64,000 bases of DNA from Prochlorococcus sp. AG-402-A21 (GCA_003279655.1 QCHI01000005.1:23528-87527); one strand, 5' to 3'. Positions 33,540 to 44,884 are shown, counted from the stretch's first letter. Notes: generated from the sequence alone by a model not told the origin. Numbers and translations: made by a program.

Positions 33540-34624
33540 TGTTTAAAGATCATTCTTTAAAGTCAAAATTCGCTTTGTTTGCGGGATTAATTGTTTGTTC
33601 AAATTTTTTTATTCCTCTACCGCTTAGATCTGCTAGTGCACTTGCGGCTTGGGCCTTAACTAGTAACGGTACTCTTAAATTACGAACTTCTTCTGGGGCT
33701 AAATTAGATGCTTTTTATCAATCATCAACTACTGATAAAGGTGAAAGAGTATGGATCGATTTTCCTGGGGAGTTAAGCCGACCTAGAACTATTAAAGGCA
33801 ATGGATCAGTTAAGGAAATTAGATTAGGTAAACCTGCCAAGGGAAAAACAAGGCTTGTTATAGAATTTTCATCCTCAGTTGAATTAGAACCCTCAAAATT
33901 AAAATTAATTGGTACTTCTTCAAACATATGGGAGTTGAAATTTATTGGTTTAGAAAGTAATTCTTTTCGTTCTATTGAAGAAGGTAATATCTTAAGAAAC
34001 TCAATAAAAAGAACTTATGAAACAATAGAGATTCAGGATTTAGATATTTCTACTTTGCCTAATGTGCCATATGGAAAGTATAAAGTTGTTATAGACCCTG
34101 GCCATGGAGGGTCAGACCCTGGTGCTGTTGGAATAAATGGATTAAGAGAGGCTGATGTTGTATTAAATGTGTCAAAAAGTGTCTCAGGATTTCTAACAAA
34201 AAAAGGGGTTAAAACAATACTCACTCGTAACTATGAGAGAACATTAGATTTACATCCAAGAGTTACTAAAGCTAATAATTCAAAAGCAGATGCTTTTGTA
34301 AGTATTCATGCAAATGCAACAAAAGGTAAGAGAAAAGATGTTAATGGTTTAGAGACCTATTATTACTCGGGTTTTAAAGGCTATTCTTTAGCGAAAAACA
34401 TTCAAAAACAAATTTTAATTACTTCTCCGCAAAGCCCTGATAGGGGGGTACGTAGATCTAGGTTTTATGTGATTAGGAAAACATCAATGCCTGCGGCTTT
34501 AGTAGAGATTGGATTTGTTACTGGTAAGTATGATGCAGATTTATTACGTCAGAAAGGTTATAGAGATAAAATCTCTTTTGCTATTGCTAAGGGAATACTG
34601 AATTATCTCAAAGGTACAAATTAG
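33536..34624 (+). CDS. N-acetylmuramoyl-L-alanine amidase
   Basis: AMIN-like N-terminus; VVIDPGHGGSDPGAVGINGLREADVVLNV; FVSIHANA; MPAALVEIGFVTG. Confidence 0.95.
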   Translation: MMFKDHSLKSKFALFAGLIVCSNFFIPLPLRSASALAAWALTSNGTLKLRTSSGAKLDAFYQSSTTDKGERVWIDFPGELSRPRTIKGNGSVKEIRLGKPAKGKTRLVIEFSSSVELEPSKLKLIGTSSNIWELKFIGLESNSFRSIEEGNILRNSIKRTYETIEIQDLDISTLPNVPYGKYKVVIDPGHGGSDPGAVGINGLREADVVLNVSKSVSGFLTKKGVKTILTRNYERTLDLHPRVTKANNSKADAFVSIHANATKGKRKDVNGLETYYYSGFKGYSLAKNIQKQILITSPQSPDRGVRRSRFYVIRKTSMPAALVEIGFVTGKYDADLLRQKGYRDKISFAIAKGILNYLKGTN

Positions 34625-34626
34625 TT

Positions 34627-35424
34627 ATGCGCCTTGGATTGTTTGATAGTGGTGTTGGGGGCTTCACTGTTTTAAAAAAGGTAATTGAATTATGTCCCAA
34701 TACTTCATTTGTATATTTGGCTGATACGGCAAGACTTCCCTATGGGGTAAAGAAAACGAATGAAATCATACAATTTGCTGAAGAAATATCATCGTGGTTT
34801 AAGTATCAGAATATCGACGCTTTTTTGGTTGCTTGTAATACAACCAATGCAATTGCCTTGGATGTAATAAAGAAAAATCTAGATGTACCTGTGTTTGATT
34901 TGATTGGGTCTGTCGCATCAAATATCCAAGAATCTAGAGTGGGTGTACTCGCAACCCCATCTACAGTAAGAACCAAAGCTTATACAAATGCGATTTTAGA
35001 ATTCAAGCCAAAAACTTTTGTAATTGAGCAATCATGTCCTGAATTTGTTCCAATGATTGAAGCGAATAATATTTATTCAGGTGAGATTACTGATGTTGCA
35101 ATTAGATATTTACAACCTGTTTTAAACCAGAAAATTGATTCTTTAATTCTTGGTTGTAGTCATTACCCTCTTATAACTCCTTTGCTGACTGAGATATTAC
35201 CTTCTGGTGTTGAATTGGTTGACCCTGCTCAAGCTCTTTCTTTTCAATTAAAGTTGTTTATAGATTCAAAAATAAGCAATTATTCAAAGAAAAAATCTTT
35301 AGTTGATTCAAGGTTTTATGTAACTTCCAATCTTAAAAACTTCCCTATTCAAATTAAGCATTGGTTGAACGTGTTTCCTGAAGTTAATCTCGTTTCACTG
35401 CAGAAGAAGGGGTGTGTCTCTTAA
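34627..35424 (+). CDS. murI: Glutamate racemase
   Basis: LGLFDSGVGGFTVL; VACNTTNA; LGCSHYPLI. Confidence 0.97.
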   Translation: MRLGLFDSGVGGFTVLKKVIELCPNTSFVYLADTARLPYGVKKTNEIIQFAEEISSWFKYQNIDAFLVACNTTNAIALDVIKKNLDVPVFDLIGSVASNIQESRVGVLATPSTVRTKAYTNAILEFKPKTFVIEQSCPEFVPMIEANNIYSGEITDVAIRYLQPVLNQKIDSLILGCSHYPLITPLLTEILPSGVELVDPAQALSFQLKLFIDSKISNYSKKKSLVDSRFYVTSNLKNFPIQIKHWLNVFPEVNLVSLQKKGCVS

Positions 35425-36418
35425 GATCAAAATGTATAGCGGTTTTATGACCACAGCCACTGAAATTCTTCAACCTGTAGAACTTGATCTAGAAGCATTG
35501 CTTTTAGATCTACGTAGCCTTATTGGTGCCGGGCACCCCATTTTGCAGGCAGCTGCAGAACACCTTTTTAGTGCAGGGGGTAAACGTTTAAGACCTGGAA
35601 TTGTTCTACTAATCTCAAGAGCCTTAACATCTGAGAAGGATCTTCCTTTAAAGCATAGAAAATTAGCCCAAATCACTGAGATGATACATACCGCTTCTCT
35701 TGTGCATGATGATGTTGTAGATGAAGCAGATACTAGAAGAGGTGTTGAAACTGTTCATAGTCGCTTTGACCCTAGGATAGCTGTTCTTGCTGGAGATTTT
35801 CTATTCGCACAAGCTAGTTGGCATTTGGCAAACCTTGATAATTTAGATGTCGTTAAATTGTTAAGTAGGGTCATTATGGATCTGGCTGAAGGTGAAATTA
35901 AGCAGGGTCTGAATAGATTTGATTCAAGTCAATCTTTTGAGAGCTATTTAGAAAAAAGTTATTGTAAAACAGCTTCTCTTATTGCCAATAGCTCTAAGGC
36001 TATTGGTGTTTTATCTGATGTAGATCAAGAGAGCTTAAATTCACTTTATATTTATGGAAGACAATTAGGATTAGCTTTTCAAGTTGTCGATGATATTCTT
36101 GATTTTACTGGTAATGATGAACAACTTGGCAAACCAGCTGCAAGCGATCTGCAGAGCGGATACCTTACAGCTCCTGTTTTCTATGCTTTAGAAGAGAATC
36201 CCACTCTGAGTGAACTTATAAATGGTAAATTCTCAAAAAAAGATGATCTAGAAAAGGCTTTGTCTCTCGTTAGAGATTCAAATGCGATCAAAAAGTCAAG
36301 AGAATTAGCAGAAAAATTTGCATCTGAGTCTATAGATTCAATTACTTGGTTGCCTGATTCACCATCAAAAAAAGCATTACTTGAATTACCTGGATTTGTT
36401 ATCAGCCGGCTTTATTAA
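35414..36418 (+). CDS. sds: Solanesyl/polyprenyl diphosphate synthase
   Basis: GGKRLRPGIVLL; LVHDDVVDEADTRRG (DDxxD); FQVVDDILDFTG. Start may be downstream (M at ~35447). Confidence 0.93.
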   Translation: MSLKIKMYSGFMTTATEILQPVELDLEALLLDLRSLIGAGHPILQAAAEHLFSAGGKRLRPGIVLLISRALTSEKDLPLKHRKLAQITEMIHTASLVHDDVVDEADTRRGVETVHSRFDPRIAVLAGDFLFAQASWHLANLDNLDVVKLLSRVIMDLAEGEIKQGLNRFDSSQSFESYLEKSYCKTASLIANSSKAIGVLSDVDQESLNSLYIYGRQLGLAFQVVDDILDFTGNDEQLGKPAASDLQSGYLTAPVFYALEENPTLSELINGKFSKKDDLEKALSLVRDSNAIKKSRELAEKFASESIDSITWLPDSPSKKALLELPGFVISRLY

Positions 36419-37100
36419 ATTGATACCCATTTAACATTTGCTCAATTTCTCCTAAATGGTTGATTCTTTTTAAATTGTTTTCTTGTTTAAAAAATTCTTT
36501 ATTCGTTATTTCATTACTTTGCTCTTCTAAAAATAAGACATAGCAACCTGCACTTAGGGCTGAGGTTACTCCAGAAATTGAATCTTCTACTGCCCAGCAT
36601 TCTTGAGAAGCAATATTTAATTTTTTAGCTGCTAAAAGATATGGATCTGGAGCAGGCTTCCCTTTCTCAAGTGATTTGTCATCGCCAAGAACCTGCACGG
36701 AAAATAGATTCATCCATTTGTGATGAGAAGTTTTTATTTGGAGAGATTCAGAGCTGCTACTAGTAACTAACCCCATTGGAATATTCTTGTCATGACATCT
36801 TCTAACCAAACTTTCACTACCTGGCATCGCTTGTGCAGTGAGGATGAGCCGTCTTGAAATGGGTTTATGTACTCTCAGTAATTCTTCTACTCCAATATTT
36901 TTTGGAATCAATTTAACAAGCTCATTGGCACAATCAATTCTTCTTTTGCCTCTCAAAAGTTTTAGTTGGCTATAGGTTAGATTTAGATCAAAAAATGCGG
37001 AGGTCTCTTTCCATGCTTCTCCATGTAAGGGTTCTGAGTCAATTAGAACTCCATCAAGATCAAATAAAAACGCTTTAGGAAAATCCCAATCTTTCTTCAT
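36402..37100 (-). CDS. HAD-superfamily hydrolase (beta-phosphoglucomutase-like)
   Basis: FLFDLDGVLIDSEPLHGEAWKE; GLVTSSSSES; KGKPAPDPYLLAAKKL. Confidence 0.92.
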   Translation of the reverse strand: MKKDWDFPKAFLFDLDGVLIDSEPLHGEAWKETSAFFDLNLTYSQLKLLRGKRRIDCANELVKLIPKNIGVEELLRVHKPISRRLILTAQAMPGSESLVRRCHDKNIPMGLVTSSSSESLQIKTSHHKWMNLFSVQVLGDDKSLEKGKPAPDPYLLAAKKLNIASQECWAVEDSISGVTSALSAGCYVLFLEEQSNEITNKEFFKQENNLKRINHLGEIEQMLNGYQFNKAG

Positions 37101-37140
37101 TATGAATTTGTTTTAAATAAGAGTTTCACTATTAAGCCTT

Positions 37141-39168
37141 TTGGTCAGAAATAGCTTGAATGCAATAAATGAAAAGTTGTTTTTATCTTTCATGAATTCA
37201 GACAATTCTAACTCTATTGAGTCTGTTCTTCAGGAGCAGAGAGTTTTCCCCCCTTCTGATGACTTTTCCAGTAAAAGTAGAATTTCATCTTTTTCTAAGT
37301 ATTTGGAAATGTCTGAGATGGCTAAGTCAGATCCTAATAAGTTTTGGGGTGACGCAGCTAAAGAAGAATTACATTGGTTTAAATCTTTTGATAAAGTACT
37401 TGATTGGTCTAAGCCACCATTCGCTAAATGGTTTGATGGCGGAAAAACTAATATTTCTTTTAACTGTCTAGATCGACACTTAAATAGTTCAACAGGTGAC
37501 AAGGTCGCCTTGATTTGGGAAGGAGAGCCAGGTGATCAAAAAAAATATACCTACAAACAACTACATAAAGAGGTTTGCAAAGCAGCTAATGCGCTCAAAT
37601 CTATAGGTATAGGCAAAGGAGATCTTGTTGCGTTATATATGCCTATGGTTCCTGAGGCTGCAATCGCAATGCTTGCTTGTGCAAGGATTGGAGCACCACA
37701 TTCAGTCGTATTTGGAGGCTTTTCATCTGAGGCTCTTAGGGACAGATTAATTAATGGAGAAGCAAAAGCAGTAATTACAGCTGATGGCGGTTTTAGAAAA
37801 GATAAAATAATTCCTCTTAAAGATGCTGTTGATCAAGCATTGGAAGGTGGAGCTTGTCCAAAGGTCGAATCAGTTTTAGTTGTTCAAAGGACAAAAAAAC
37901 TTATTGAGATGGATGATGGTAGAGATTATTGGTGGCATGAAATTGTAGATAGTCAATCAGAGGAATGTTTGGCAGAACAAATGGATAGTGAGGATTGCTT
38001 ATTTGTTTTATATACTTCTGGCTCAACAGGCAAACCAAAGGGAGTAGTTCATTCAACTGCTGGATATAACCTTTGGTCTCATTTAACTTTTAAATGGATT
38101 TTTGATATTCGTGAAAATGATATTTATTGGTGTACCGCTGATGTGGGTTGGATCACTGGCCATAGTTATATCGTCTATGGCCCATTATCTAATGGTGCAA
38201 CTACTGTTATGTACGAAGGAGTTCCTAGACCATCAAATCCAGGAGCTTTTTGGGATGTAATTCATAGGCATAAAATTTCGATTTTTTACACTGCTCCAAC
38301 GGCTATAAGGGCTTTTATGAAAGCAGGAGAAAAGATTCCTAATCAATACGATTTATCTAGTTTGAGACTTTTAGGAACTGTTGGAGAGCCAATTAATCCA
38401 GAAGCTTGGATTTGGTACCGAGATGTTATTGGAGGAGGTAGATGCCCAATAGTTGATACATGGTGGCAAACAGAAACTGGAGGAGTAATGATTAGTCCTC
38501 TTCCAGGAGCGACTCCAACCAAACCTGGATCAGCAACTTTCCCTTTGCCTGGGATTGAAGCCGATGTGGTCAATTCAGATGGGGAGCCTGTATCAAATAA
38601 TGAGGGTGGATATTTGGTAGTTAAAAGACCTTGGCCAGGAATGATGAGAAATGTTTATGGAGATGAAAAAAGATTTAGAGAGAGTTATTGGGAGTATTTA
38701 AAACCTTCAGACAATAGCTATATTTATTTTGCTGGAGATGGGGCGCGAAGAGATGAGGAAGGTTATTTTTGGGTCATGGGACGAGTTGATGACGTTATAA
38801 ATGTATCTGGTCATAGGCTTGGAACAATGGAAATAGAATCAGCTTTAGTTAGTCATGAGCTCATCTCAGAAGCTGCAGTTGTGGGTAGACCTGATGATTT
38901 AAAAGGAGAATCTATAGTAGCCTTTGTTACTTTGAAAACTGGTGCAGATCCAAATGAAAAAATTGATGCACAATTAAAAAAACACGTCGTGAATGAAATA
39001 GGACCAATTGCCAAACCTGATGAAATTAAATTTACTGATTCTCTTCCTAAAACAAGAAGTGGAAAAATAATGCGCAGAATTTTGAGAGCACTGGCTTCGG
39101 GCGATGAAATAAGCGGTGATACAAGTACTCTTGAAGATAGATCGGTTTTAGATAAATTAAGAAGTTAA
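37141..39168 (+). CDS. acs: Acetyl-CoA synthetase (likely start ATG at 37192)
   Basis: [59 protein letters not shown]. Confidence 0.97.
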   Translation: MVRNSLNAINEKLFLSFMNSDNSNSIESVLQEQRVFPPSDDFSSKSRISSFSKYLEMSEMAKSDPNKFWGDAAKEELHWFKSFDKVLDWSKPPFAKWFDGGKTNISFNCLDRHLNSSTGDKVALIWEGEPGDQKKYTYKQLHKEVCKAANALKSIGIGKGDLVALYMPMVPEAAIAMLACARIGAPHSVVFGGFSSEALRDRLINGEAKAVITADGGFRKDKIIPLKDAVDQALEGGACPKVESVLVVQRTKKLIEMDDGRDYWWHEIVDSQSEECLAEQMDSEDCLFVLYTSGSTGKPKGVVHSTAGYNLWSHLTFKWIFDIRENDIYWCTADVGWITGHSYIVYGPLSNGATTVMYEGVPRPSNPGAFWDVIHRHKISIFYTAPTAIRAFMKAGEKIPNQYDLSSLRLLGTVGEPINPEAWIWYRDVIGGGRCPIVDTWWQTETGGVMISPLPGATPTKPGSATFPLPGIEADVVNSDGEPVSNNEGGYLVVKRPWPGMMRNVYGDEKRFRESYWEYLKPSDNSYIYFAGDGARRDEEGYFWVMGRVDDVINVSGHRLGTMEIESALVSHELISEAAVVGRPDDLKGESIVAFVTLKTGADPNEKIDAQLKKHVVNEIGPIAKPDEIKFTDSLPKTRSGKIMRRILRALASGDEISGDTSTLEDRSVLDKLRS

Positions 39169-39170
39169 TA

Positions 39171-39896
39171 TTAAATTTTCCAATTAGATACTTGATCGAC
39201 TATTAAATCAATCTTCTCATATTTTAAAGAGCTTTGAAAATTAGGGTTTAGTAAGTTCTCTCTTATTCCTAAACTTACAGGGGTTAGATGATTACCGTCT
39301 AACAAAATAATTTGAGATTTATCAGAAGGTCTTTTCTTTAATGATTTAAGTAATAAATCATTTTGATCTAGATTATCGTTTTTAAACTTTATTAATAGAT
39401 TATTTATTTGCTCATAGTGTTCACTAATAAGATTTAATGTTTCGGACGGACTTGGACTAAACTCAGTTTGAAAGTTAAGCTTTTGTGACATTTTTCTAAG
39501 TAAAGGTATAGATTTAGCTGCCTTGAAATTATTAAAGCTTATAGCTACTAAACCATCGCAATTTATTCCTCCATCAGGAGCTAGTAAGTGTAATTTACAT
39601 CCAAGACTATGACCCAGCTTTATTGATTTTGGATTTAAGCCAACTCTTTCTTCAAGGATTTTTCGTGATTGACGAAATTGTTTCCACGCATAATTTGCTT
39701 GAAGTTGATGGTCAAAATTCGGGATATATCCCCAAGAATGTACTGCAAAATTTCTTTGTAAAAAACTAGAAATAAGTCTTTTGTATGTAACTTCTGGCTT
39801 GATTGAAATATAGCTACCTCCAATTAGCTCTATTAGGCCAATTGGTCTTGATGGCCATTGACAAGAAACATTACTTATACGCCTAAAAGTGCTCAT
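39171..39896 (-). CDS. DUF1350-like alpha/beta-hydrolase-like protein
   Basis: RPIGLIELIGGSYISIKPEVTYKRLISSFLQRNFAVHSWGYIPNFDHQLQA; LGHSLGCKLHLL. Confidence 0.75.
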   Translation of the reverse strand: MSTFRRISNVSCQWPSRPIGLIELIGGSYISIKPEVTYKRLISSFLQRNFAVHSWGYIPNFDHQLQANYAWKQFRQSRKILEERVGLNPKSIKLGHSLGCKLHLLAPDGGINCDGLVAISFNNFKAAKSIPLLRKMSQKLNFQTEFSPSPSETLNLISEHYEQINNLLIKFKNDNLDQNDLLLKSLKKRPSDKSQIILLDGNHLTPVSLGIRENLLNPNFQSSLKYEKIDLIVDQVSNWKI

Positions 39897-40035
39897 TGAT
39901 GAATATTCACTCTATAAAGAGAAATAAAAAACGATTAGAAATTAAATATAAGTATCTTTTATTTCTAATGTTCTAATAAGTTTTTTCAACTCAGTTTTTT
40001 TGATAATAATATAAGCATGACTAATTAATTTTGAA

Positions 40036-40881
40036 GTGAAAGAAGAGCAGAACCATCAGAAAGAGAGCGAACAGCTTGACTTTCTATATGAAACAGCTAA
40101 AGAAAATGCTAATCAAAAAGTGAAAGATCTAGGAGAAAAAAGTTCTTTCAATTCAAATGAAGAACGGGTTGAAATTTCAAGTGAAGAACATTTTCCTAAA
40201 AATATCTTGATTTTAGATACTGAAACTACCGGTTTAGACAATGAACATGATCATTGTCTAGAAGTAGGTTCGATCCTTTTTAATGTCAAAAATAGATCAG
40301 TGTTAGCCCAGCAGTCTTTTCTTTTACCAGTTGAAATTAATAATGCAGAAAAAATAAACAATATTCCAGCTGAAATAACTAGATTGCCTCAACCGCTATC
40401 AGAAGCGATCATATATTTTGAGTCTTTGGTTCGTTTCTCAGATGTGATTGTTGCTCACAATGCAGAATTTGATAAGAAATGGTTTGGTCTGAATAAATTG
40501 GCTCAGATTGAAAAACAATGGATTTGTTCTATGGATGATATCTCTTGGCCCGCTGATAGACAATTGAAGACTCGGCCCTCAGTTAGAGATCTTGCATTGG
40601 CTTATGGTGTTCCAGTCTGGAATGCACATAGGGCTTTGACAGATTGTATTTATTTGGCAGAGGTTTTCAAAAGATGCAATGAACTTGAAAAACTGTTGAT
40701 TAGGGGACTTGAACCAAAAGTCATGCTTCGCGCTGAGGTCTCATATGAGGAAAGGCATTTAGCCAAAAGTGCTGGCTTTAGATGGAACGATGCAATTAAA
40801 GGCGCTTGGTCTAGAAAAATGAGTCGTAGGGACATAGAAAAATTAGAATTCCCAGTACATGAGGTCGACTTTCATTCTTGA
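40036..40881 (+). CDS. DEDDh 3'-5' exonuclease with C-terminal DUF5710-like segment
   Basis: ILILDTETTGLDNEHDHCLEVGSIL; IVAHNAEFDKKWF; HRALTDCIYLAEVF; C-term RAEVSYEERHLAKSAGFRWNDAIKGAWSRKM. Confidence 0.85.
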   Translation: MKEEQNHQKESEQLDFLYETAKENANQKVKDLGEKSSFNSNEERVEISSEEHFPKNILILDTETTGLDNEHDHCLEVGSILFNVKNRSVLAQQSFLLPVEINNAEKINNIPAEITRLPQPLSEAIIYFESLVRFSDVIVAHNAEFDKKWFGLNKLAQIEKQWICSMDDISWPADRQLKTRPSVRDLALAYGVPVWNAHRALTDCIYLAEVFKRCNELEKLLIRGLEPKVMLRAEVSYEERHLAKSAGFRWNDAIKGAWSRKMSRRDIEKLEFPVHEVDFHS

Positions 40882-40975
40882 AGTGGATTTTTCATAAAGT
40901 ACTCATTTCAAATCTTTGCTATATGTTTAATGTATTGAGTGATGAGCTTTTCTCGAGTTTTCCCATGATTGATTT

Positions 40976-41263
40976 ATGAGAAAATATTGCACTAAGAAAA
41001 ATATAGTTGGTCAGTTTCCCCTTGTTAAAAGCAAAACTGATAGTAACAAATTAAAAAAGCGTCTAAGACACTGGCAGCATTCAAGAAGTTGGGCTCGTTT
41101 GATTTGTGAAGCGGAAAAAATGTGGAGTCTTGAATCAAGAGAACTAAAAAGACTTGGAGCTATGGAATTAATTCAACTCCAAAATGAAATGCCTTTTAAC
41201 GTGAGAAGAAGAGTTAATTTTTGGTTGGTTAAATATTCAGGCGCTACTCGACTAGAGGAATAG
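40976..41263 (+). CDS. Small basic hypothetical protein
   Basis: 95-aa ORF starting from ATG/Met context; no family recognised. Confidence 0.55.
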   Translation: MRKYCTKKNIVGQFPLVKSKTDSNKLKKRLRHWQHSRSWARLICEAEKMWSLESRELKRLGAMELIQLQNEMPFNVRRRVNFWLVKYSGATRLEE

Positions 41264-41390
41264 ACGTAAAGAGCTTTATGAATTGAGTATTATCAATTTA
41301 TTTTAGCAAACTCACTTATTAGAGATTATTTAATAGTTTAGGTAAACAATTACTATTAAACAAACAAAAAATAATTTTTCTGAAGCTACT

Positions 41391-42662
41391 TTGACCAATC
41401 TCAAGAATTTAAGAGGAATGGTAGATCTTCTACCTGCCCAGAGTCAGGGCTGGCAGAAGGTCGAATCAATTGCATTAGAACATTTTAATCGAGCTGGGCT
41501 TCAAGAAATTAGAACACCGATTGTTGAACAAACTGAATTGTTTTCAAGAGGTATTGGTGAAAATACCGATGTTGTTGGCAAAGAAATGTACAACTTCAAT
41601 GATCGAGGAGGTCGCTCTTGCACTTTGAGACCTGAGGGTACAGCTTCTGTTGCAAGATCAATTGTGCAGCATAGCTTATTAAATAATGGGCCTCAAAGGC
41701 TCTGGTATAGAGGACCAATGTTTCGTTACGAGCGCCCTCAAGCTGGAAGACAAAGGCAGTTTCATCAGATTGGAGTTGAATTTGTTGGATTAGCTTCAGT
41801 TATGAGTGAGGCCGAGGTTATTTCAATTGCTTGGGAGTTTTTAAAGGATGTTGGTCTGAATGATTTGACTTTAGAAATTAATAGTCTTGGAAGTAATGAA
41901 GACCGAAATGCTTTTAAAGAAGAGTTGAAGAATTGGCTTAATCAGCGGTTTGAATTATTAGATGAAGATTCCCAGAAAAGAATTAACGTTAATCCCTTGA
42001 GAATATTAGATAGTAAAAATAATTCTACAAAAAAACTTTTATGTGAAGCTCCTTCAATAAATGACTTTTTATCAAATGAGAGTAAAACTAGATTTGATTA
42101 TTTACAGGAGTTACTCGAAAATATAAAGATCCCATACAAAATTAATAATAATTTAGTAAGGGGACTGGACTATTATTCTCACACAGCTTTCGAAATCACA
42201 AGTGATAATCTCGGCTCTCAATCAACAGTTTGTGGAGGCGGACGTTACGACGGTTTGATAAGCGAATTGGGGGGGCCTCAAGCCCCCTCAATTGGCTGGG
42301 CTATTGGGATGGAAAGGTTAATAATTCTCGCTGGAGAAAAGATTTTACAAAGAAAATCTCCAGATGTTTATGTAATTCATAGGGGCGAAAAAGCCGAACA
42401 ACTTGCTTTGAAAATTACTTGTCAGTTAAGATCAGCTAACTTAATTATTGAATTGGACTACTCAGGCGCATCTTTTTCTAAACAATTCAAGCGAGCAGAT
42501 AGAAGTAGGGCTAAATGGGCCATGGTTATAGGAGAGGATGAGGCAGCTAAAGATCAATTATTGATAAAGAAATTAAGGGATAATCAAAAGGATGATGAGA
42601 GTAAGGAATATATTTTTTCAAGAGGTGATCTAGATCAGTTAATTAAAAAATTGATTGATTAA
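41391..42662 (+). CDS. hisS: Histidyl-tRNA synthetase
   Basis: [55 protein letters not shown]. Confidence 0.98.
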   Translation: MTNLKNLRGMVDLLPAQSQGWQKVESIALEHFNRAGLQEIRTPIVEQTELFSRGIGENTDVVGKEMYNFNDRGGRSCTLRPEGTASVARSIVQHSLLNNGPQRLWYRGPMFRYERPQAGRQRQFHQIGVEFVGLASVMSEAEVISIAWEFLKDVGLNDLTLEINSLGSNEDRNAFKEELKNWLNQRFELLDEDSQKRINVNPLRILDSKNNSTKKLLCEAPSINDFLSNESKTRFDYLQELLENIKIPYKINNNLVRGLDYYSHTAFEITSDNLGSQSTVCGGGRYDGLISELGGPQAPSIGWAIGMERLIILAGEKILQRKSPDVYVIHRGEKAEQLALKITCQLRSANLIIELDYSGASFSKQFKRADRSRAKWAMVIGEDEAAKDQLLIKKLRDNQKDDESKEYIFSRGDLDQLIKKLID

Positions 42663-42683
42663 TAAAATGATTGAATTCTTTAA

Positions 42684-44096
42684 ATGAGCTCTATTAAAAT
42701 CCAAAAAATCTGTTGTATTGGCGCTGGTTACGTTGGCGGTCCAACTATGTCCGTTATTGCAGATAAATGTCCCGATTTAGAAGTTAGGGTTGTTGATATA
42801 AATAAAGAAAGAATTGATGCATGGAATGATTCCGATCTCAATAAATTGCCTATATTTGAACCTGGATTAGATCGAATTATTTCTAGAACAAGAGGACGAA
42901 ACCTTTTCTTTAGTTCAGAAATGGAAAAGTCAATATCTGATGCTGATATGATTTTTATTTCAGTTAATACTCCAACAAAAACACAAGGCCTTGGGGCAGG
43001 TCTGGCAAGTGATCTTAGTTGGGTAGAAGCTAGCGCAAGGCAAGTATCTAAATATGCGAAAGGACACACGATAGTAATAGAGAAAAGTACACTTCCAGTT
43101 CGGACTGCTCAAGCAATAAAAGAAATACTTAAGACAACAACCAGGGAAGATCAAATTAATGAAATTACAAAAACTTTTTCTGTTTTATCGAATCCTGAAT
43201 TCTTGGCCGAGGGTACAGCAATTAATGACTTGGAAAAACCCGATAGAGTTTTAATTGGTGGAGAAGACCCTCAAGCTGTAAATGCATTAGCGGATATTTA
43301 TTTGAATTGGGTCCCAAGTGAACGAATAATTTGTACGAATTTATGGAGTAGTGAACTCTCAAAATTAGCTGCTAATGCATTCTTAGCCCAACGCATTAGT
43401 TCCATAAACTCTATTTCAGCTTTTTGTGAAGCTACTGGGGCTGATATTCAGGAAGTTGCCAGAGCAATAGGAACTGACAAAAGGATCGGAAGTGAATTTC
43501 TTAGTGCAGGGCCAGGATTTGGTGGTAGTTGCTTTAAAAAGGATATTTTGAATTTAGTTTATTTAAGTGGATATTTTGGTTTGCCAGAGGTTGCAAATTA
43601 CTGGAATCAAGTTGTGGAACTCAATACTTGGCAACAAGATAGAATTTACAAAATTGTTCTTGAGAAGCTCTTTGGAACAGTTAAGGGTAAAAATATAGCG
43701 ATACTCGGCTTTTCATTTAAGGCAAACACAAACGATACTCGTGAATCTCCTGCCATAAGAATTTCAAGTGACTTGCTCGAAGAAGGAGCTTGTCTGTCAA
43801 TTTATGACCCTAAGGTCTCATCTAAGAGAATAGAGGAAGATTTCGAGAAATTTTCATTTAACAACCAAGGAATTTGGCAAATGGCAAATTCAATCCCACA
43901 GGCATTGAAAAATGCTGATGCAGTTTTAATTCTTACCGCATGGGATGAATTCTTTGGACTTGATTGGAATTATTTTTCTTCTTTAATGAGATCACCAGCT
44001 TGGGTTTTTGATACAAGATCTGTTGTCAATAGACGAGAAATAGAAAATACAGGGCTAAATCTGTGGAAGTTGGGCGAGGGGGCTAAAAGATCGTAA
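42684..44096 (+). CDS. ugd: UDP-glucose 6-dehydrogenase, eukaryote-type
   Basis: ICCIGAGYVGGPTMSVIADKCPDLEVRVVDIN; FISVNTPTKTQGLGAG; AANAFLAQRISSINSISAFCEATGADIQEVARAIG; GPGFGGSCFKKDILNLVYL. Confidence 0.95.
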   Translation: MSSIKIQKICCIGAGYVGGPTMSVIADKCPDLEVRVVDINKERIDAWNDSDLNKLPIFEPGLDRIISRTRGRNLFFSSEMEKSISDADMIFISVNTPTKTQGLGAGLASDLSWVEASARQVSKYAKGHTIVIEKSTLPVRTAQAIKEILKTTTREDQINEITKTFSVLSNPEFLAEGTAINDLEKPDRVLIGGEDPQAVNALADIYLNWVPSERIICTNLWSSELSKLAANAFLAQRISSINSISAFCEATGADIQEVARAIGTDKRIGSEFLSAGPGFGGSCFKKDILNLVYLSGYFGLPEVANYWNQVVELNTWQQDRIYKIVLEKLFGTVKGKNIAILGFSFKANTNDTRESPAIRISSDLLEEGACLSIYDPKVSSKRIEEDFEKFSFNNQGIWQMANSIPQALKNADAVLILTAWDEFFGLDWNYFSSLMRSPAWVFDTRSVVNRREIENTGLNLWKLGEGAKRS

Positions 44097-44182
44097 TAAA
44101 AAAATTATATTTGCTATAATTGATTCTTAAATAAATCAAATTTGTTTTAAGTTCTTAATTAATCTTATTTTTACAAAATATA

Positions 44183-44380
44183 ATGCTTTTTAAATTTATT
44201 TTCAAAAGACAGAAAAAAAAGCTTGAACAAAAATTTGAAATAAATGATTGGATGAACTTAAGCAAAGAAGAGAGACTTGAAATAGATTCTAAGGAAAAGA
44301 ATGAATTAATGAAAAAGAAAAAGGCATTATTAAAATCAATCAGAGGAGAATATCTTAAATTAAAGAAGAAAAATAATTAA
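44183..44380 (+). CDS. Small Lys/Glu-rich hypothetical protein
   Basis: 65-aa ORF, highly charged; coding status uncertain. Confidence 0.4.
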   Translation: MLFKFIFKRQKKKLEQKFEINDWMNLSKEERLEIDSKEKNELMKKKKALLKSIRGEYLKLKKKNN

Positions 44381-44461
44381 TATTGATTTTTAAAGTAAAA
44401 TGCTAATAATAAAATGCTAATGAATATTTTCATAATACTTACTTTTACGTATTAAATTTTT

Positions 44462-44791
44462 ATGATTTGGCCTCCAGCAAAAGCATGGACTAGCAAGGTA
44501 AATATTAATGGACAAGTTCATTTTGTTGCAATTAATTATGGTGGAGAATTATTAAAAAGATGGGTCGTTTTGATGTCTGTACTTGACTCGAGCGTGGTAG
44601 TAAAAGTTTCTTGGTCCCAATTAGTTGATTCATCTGCTTGGGCATCTGGATGGGATGAAATAAAGCATGTAAAATCCTCTAGATTGGTTAATAAAGGGGA
44701 TGTGCAAGCCAATGGTTTATCTTGGCCCTCTATTGATTCTGGCCTAACAATACCTATAACTAAAGATATTATTAGACCATGGTTTACCTAG
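44462..44791 (+). CDS. Trp-rich small protein, TIGR02450/DUF2389-like
   Basis: KAWTSKVNINGQVHFVAINYG...VVLMSVLDSSVVVKVSWSQLVDSSAWASGWDEI has the KWT...HF...W..L.D...W..GW layout of that family. Confidence 0.6.
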   Translation: MIWPPAKAWTSKVNINGQVHFVAINYGGELLKRWVVLMSVLDSSVVVKVSWSQLVDSSAWASGWDEIKHVKSSRLVNKGDVQANGLSWPSIDSGLTIPITKDIIRPWFT

Positions 44792-44884
44792 TTATAAATA
44801 ATATTCTTTCTAAAATTTTAATGCAATTTAAGTATAATTTTATTATTAATTGCTTTTTGAGTTAATATCTAAACCTTCCTTTGG

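Noticed and set aside
42267-42290. GGGGGGCCTCAAGCCCCCT hairpin
   Set aside because: Lies inside the hisS coding sequence with no T-tract; best explained by codons for GGPQAPS.
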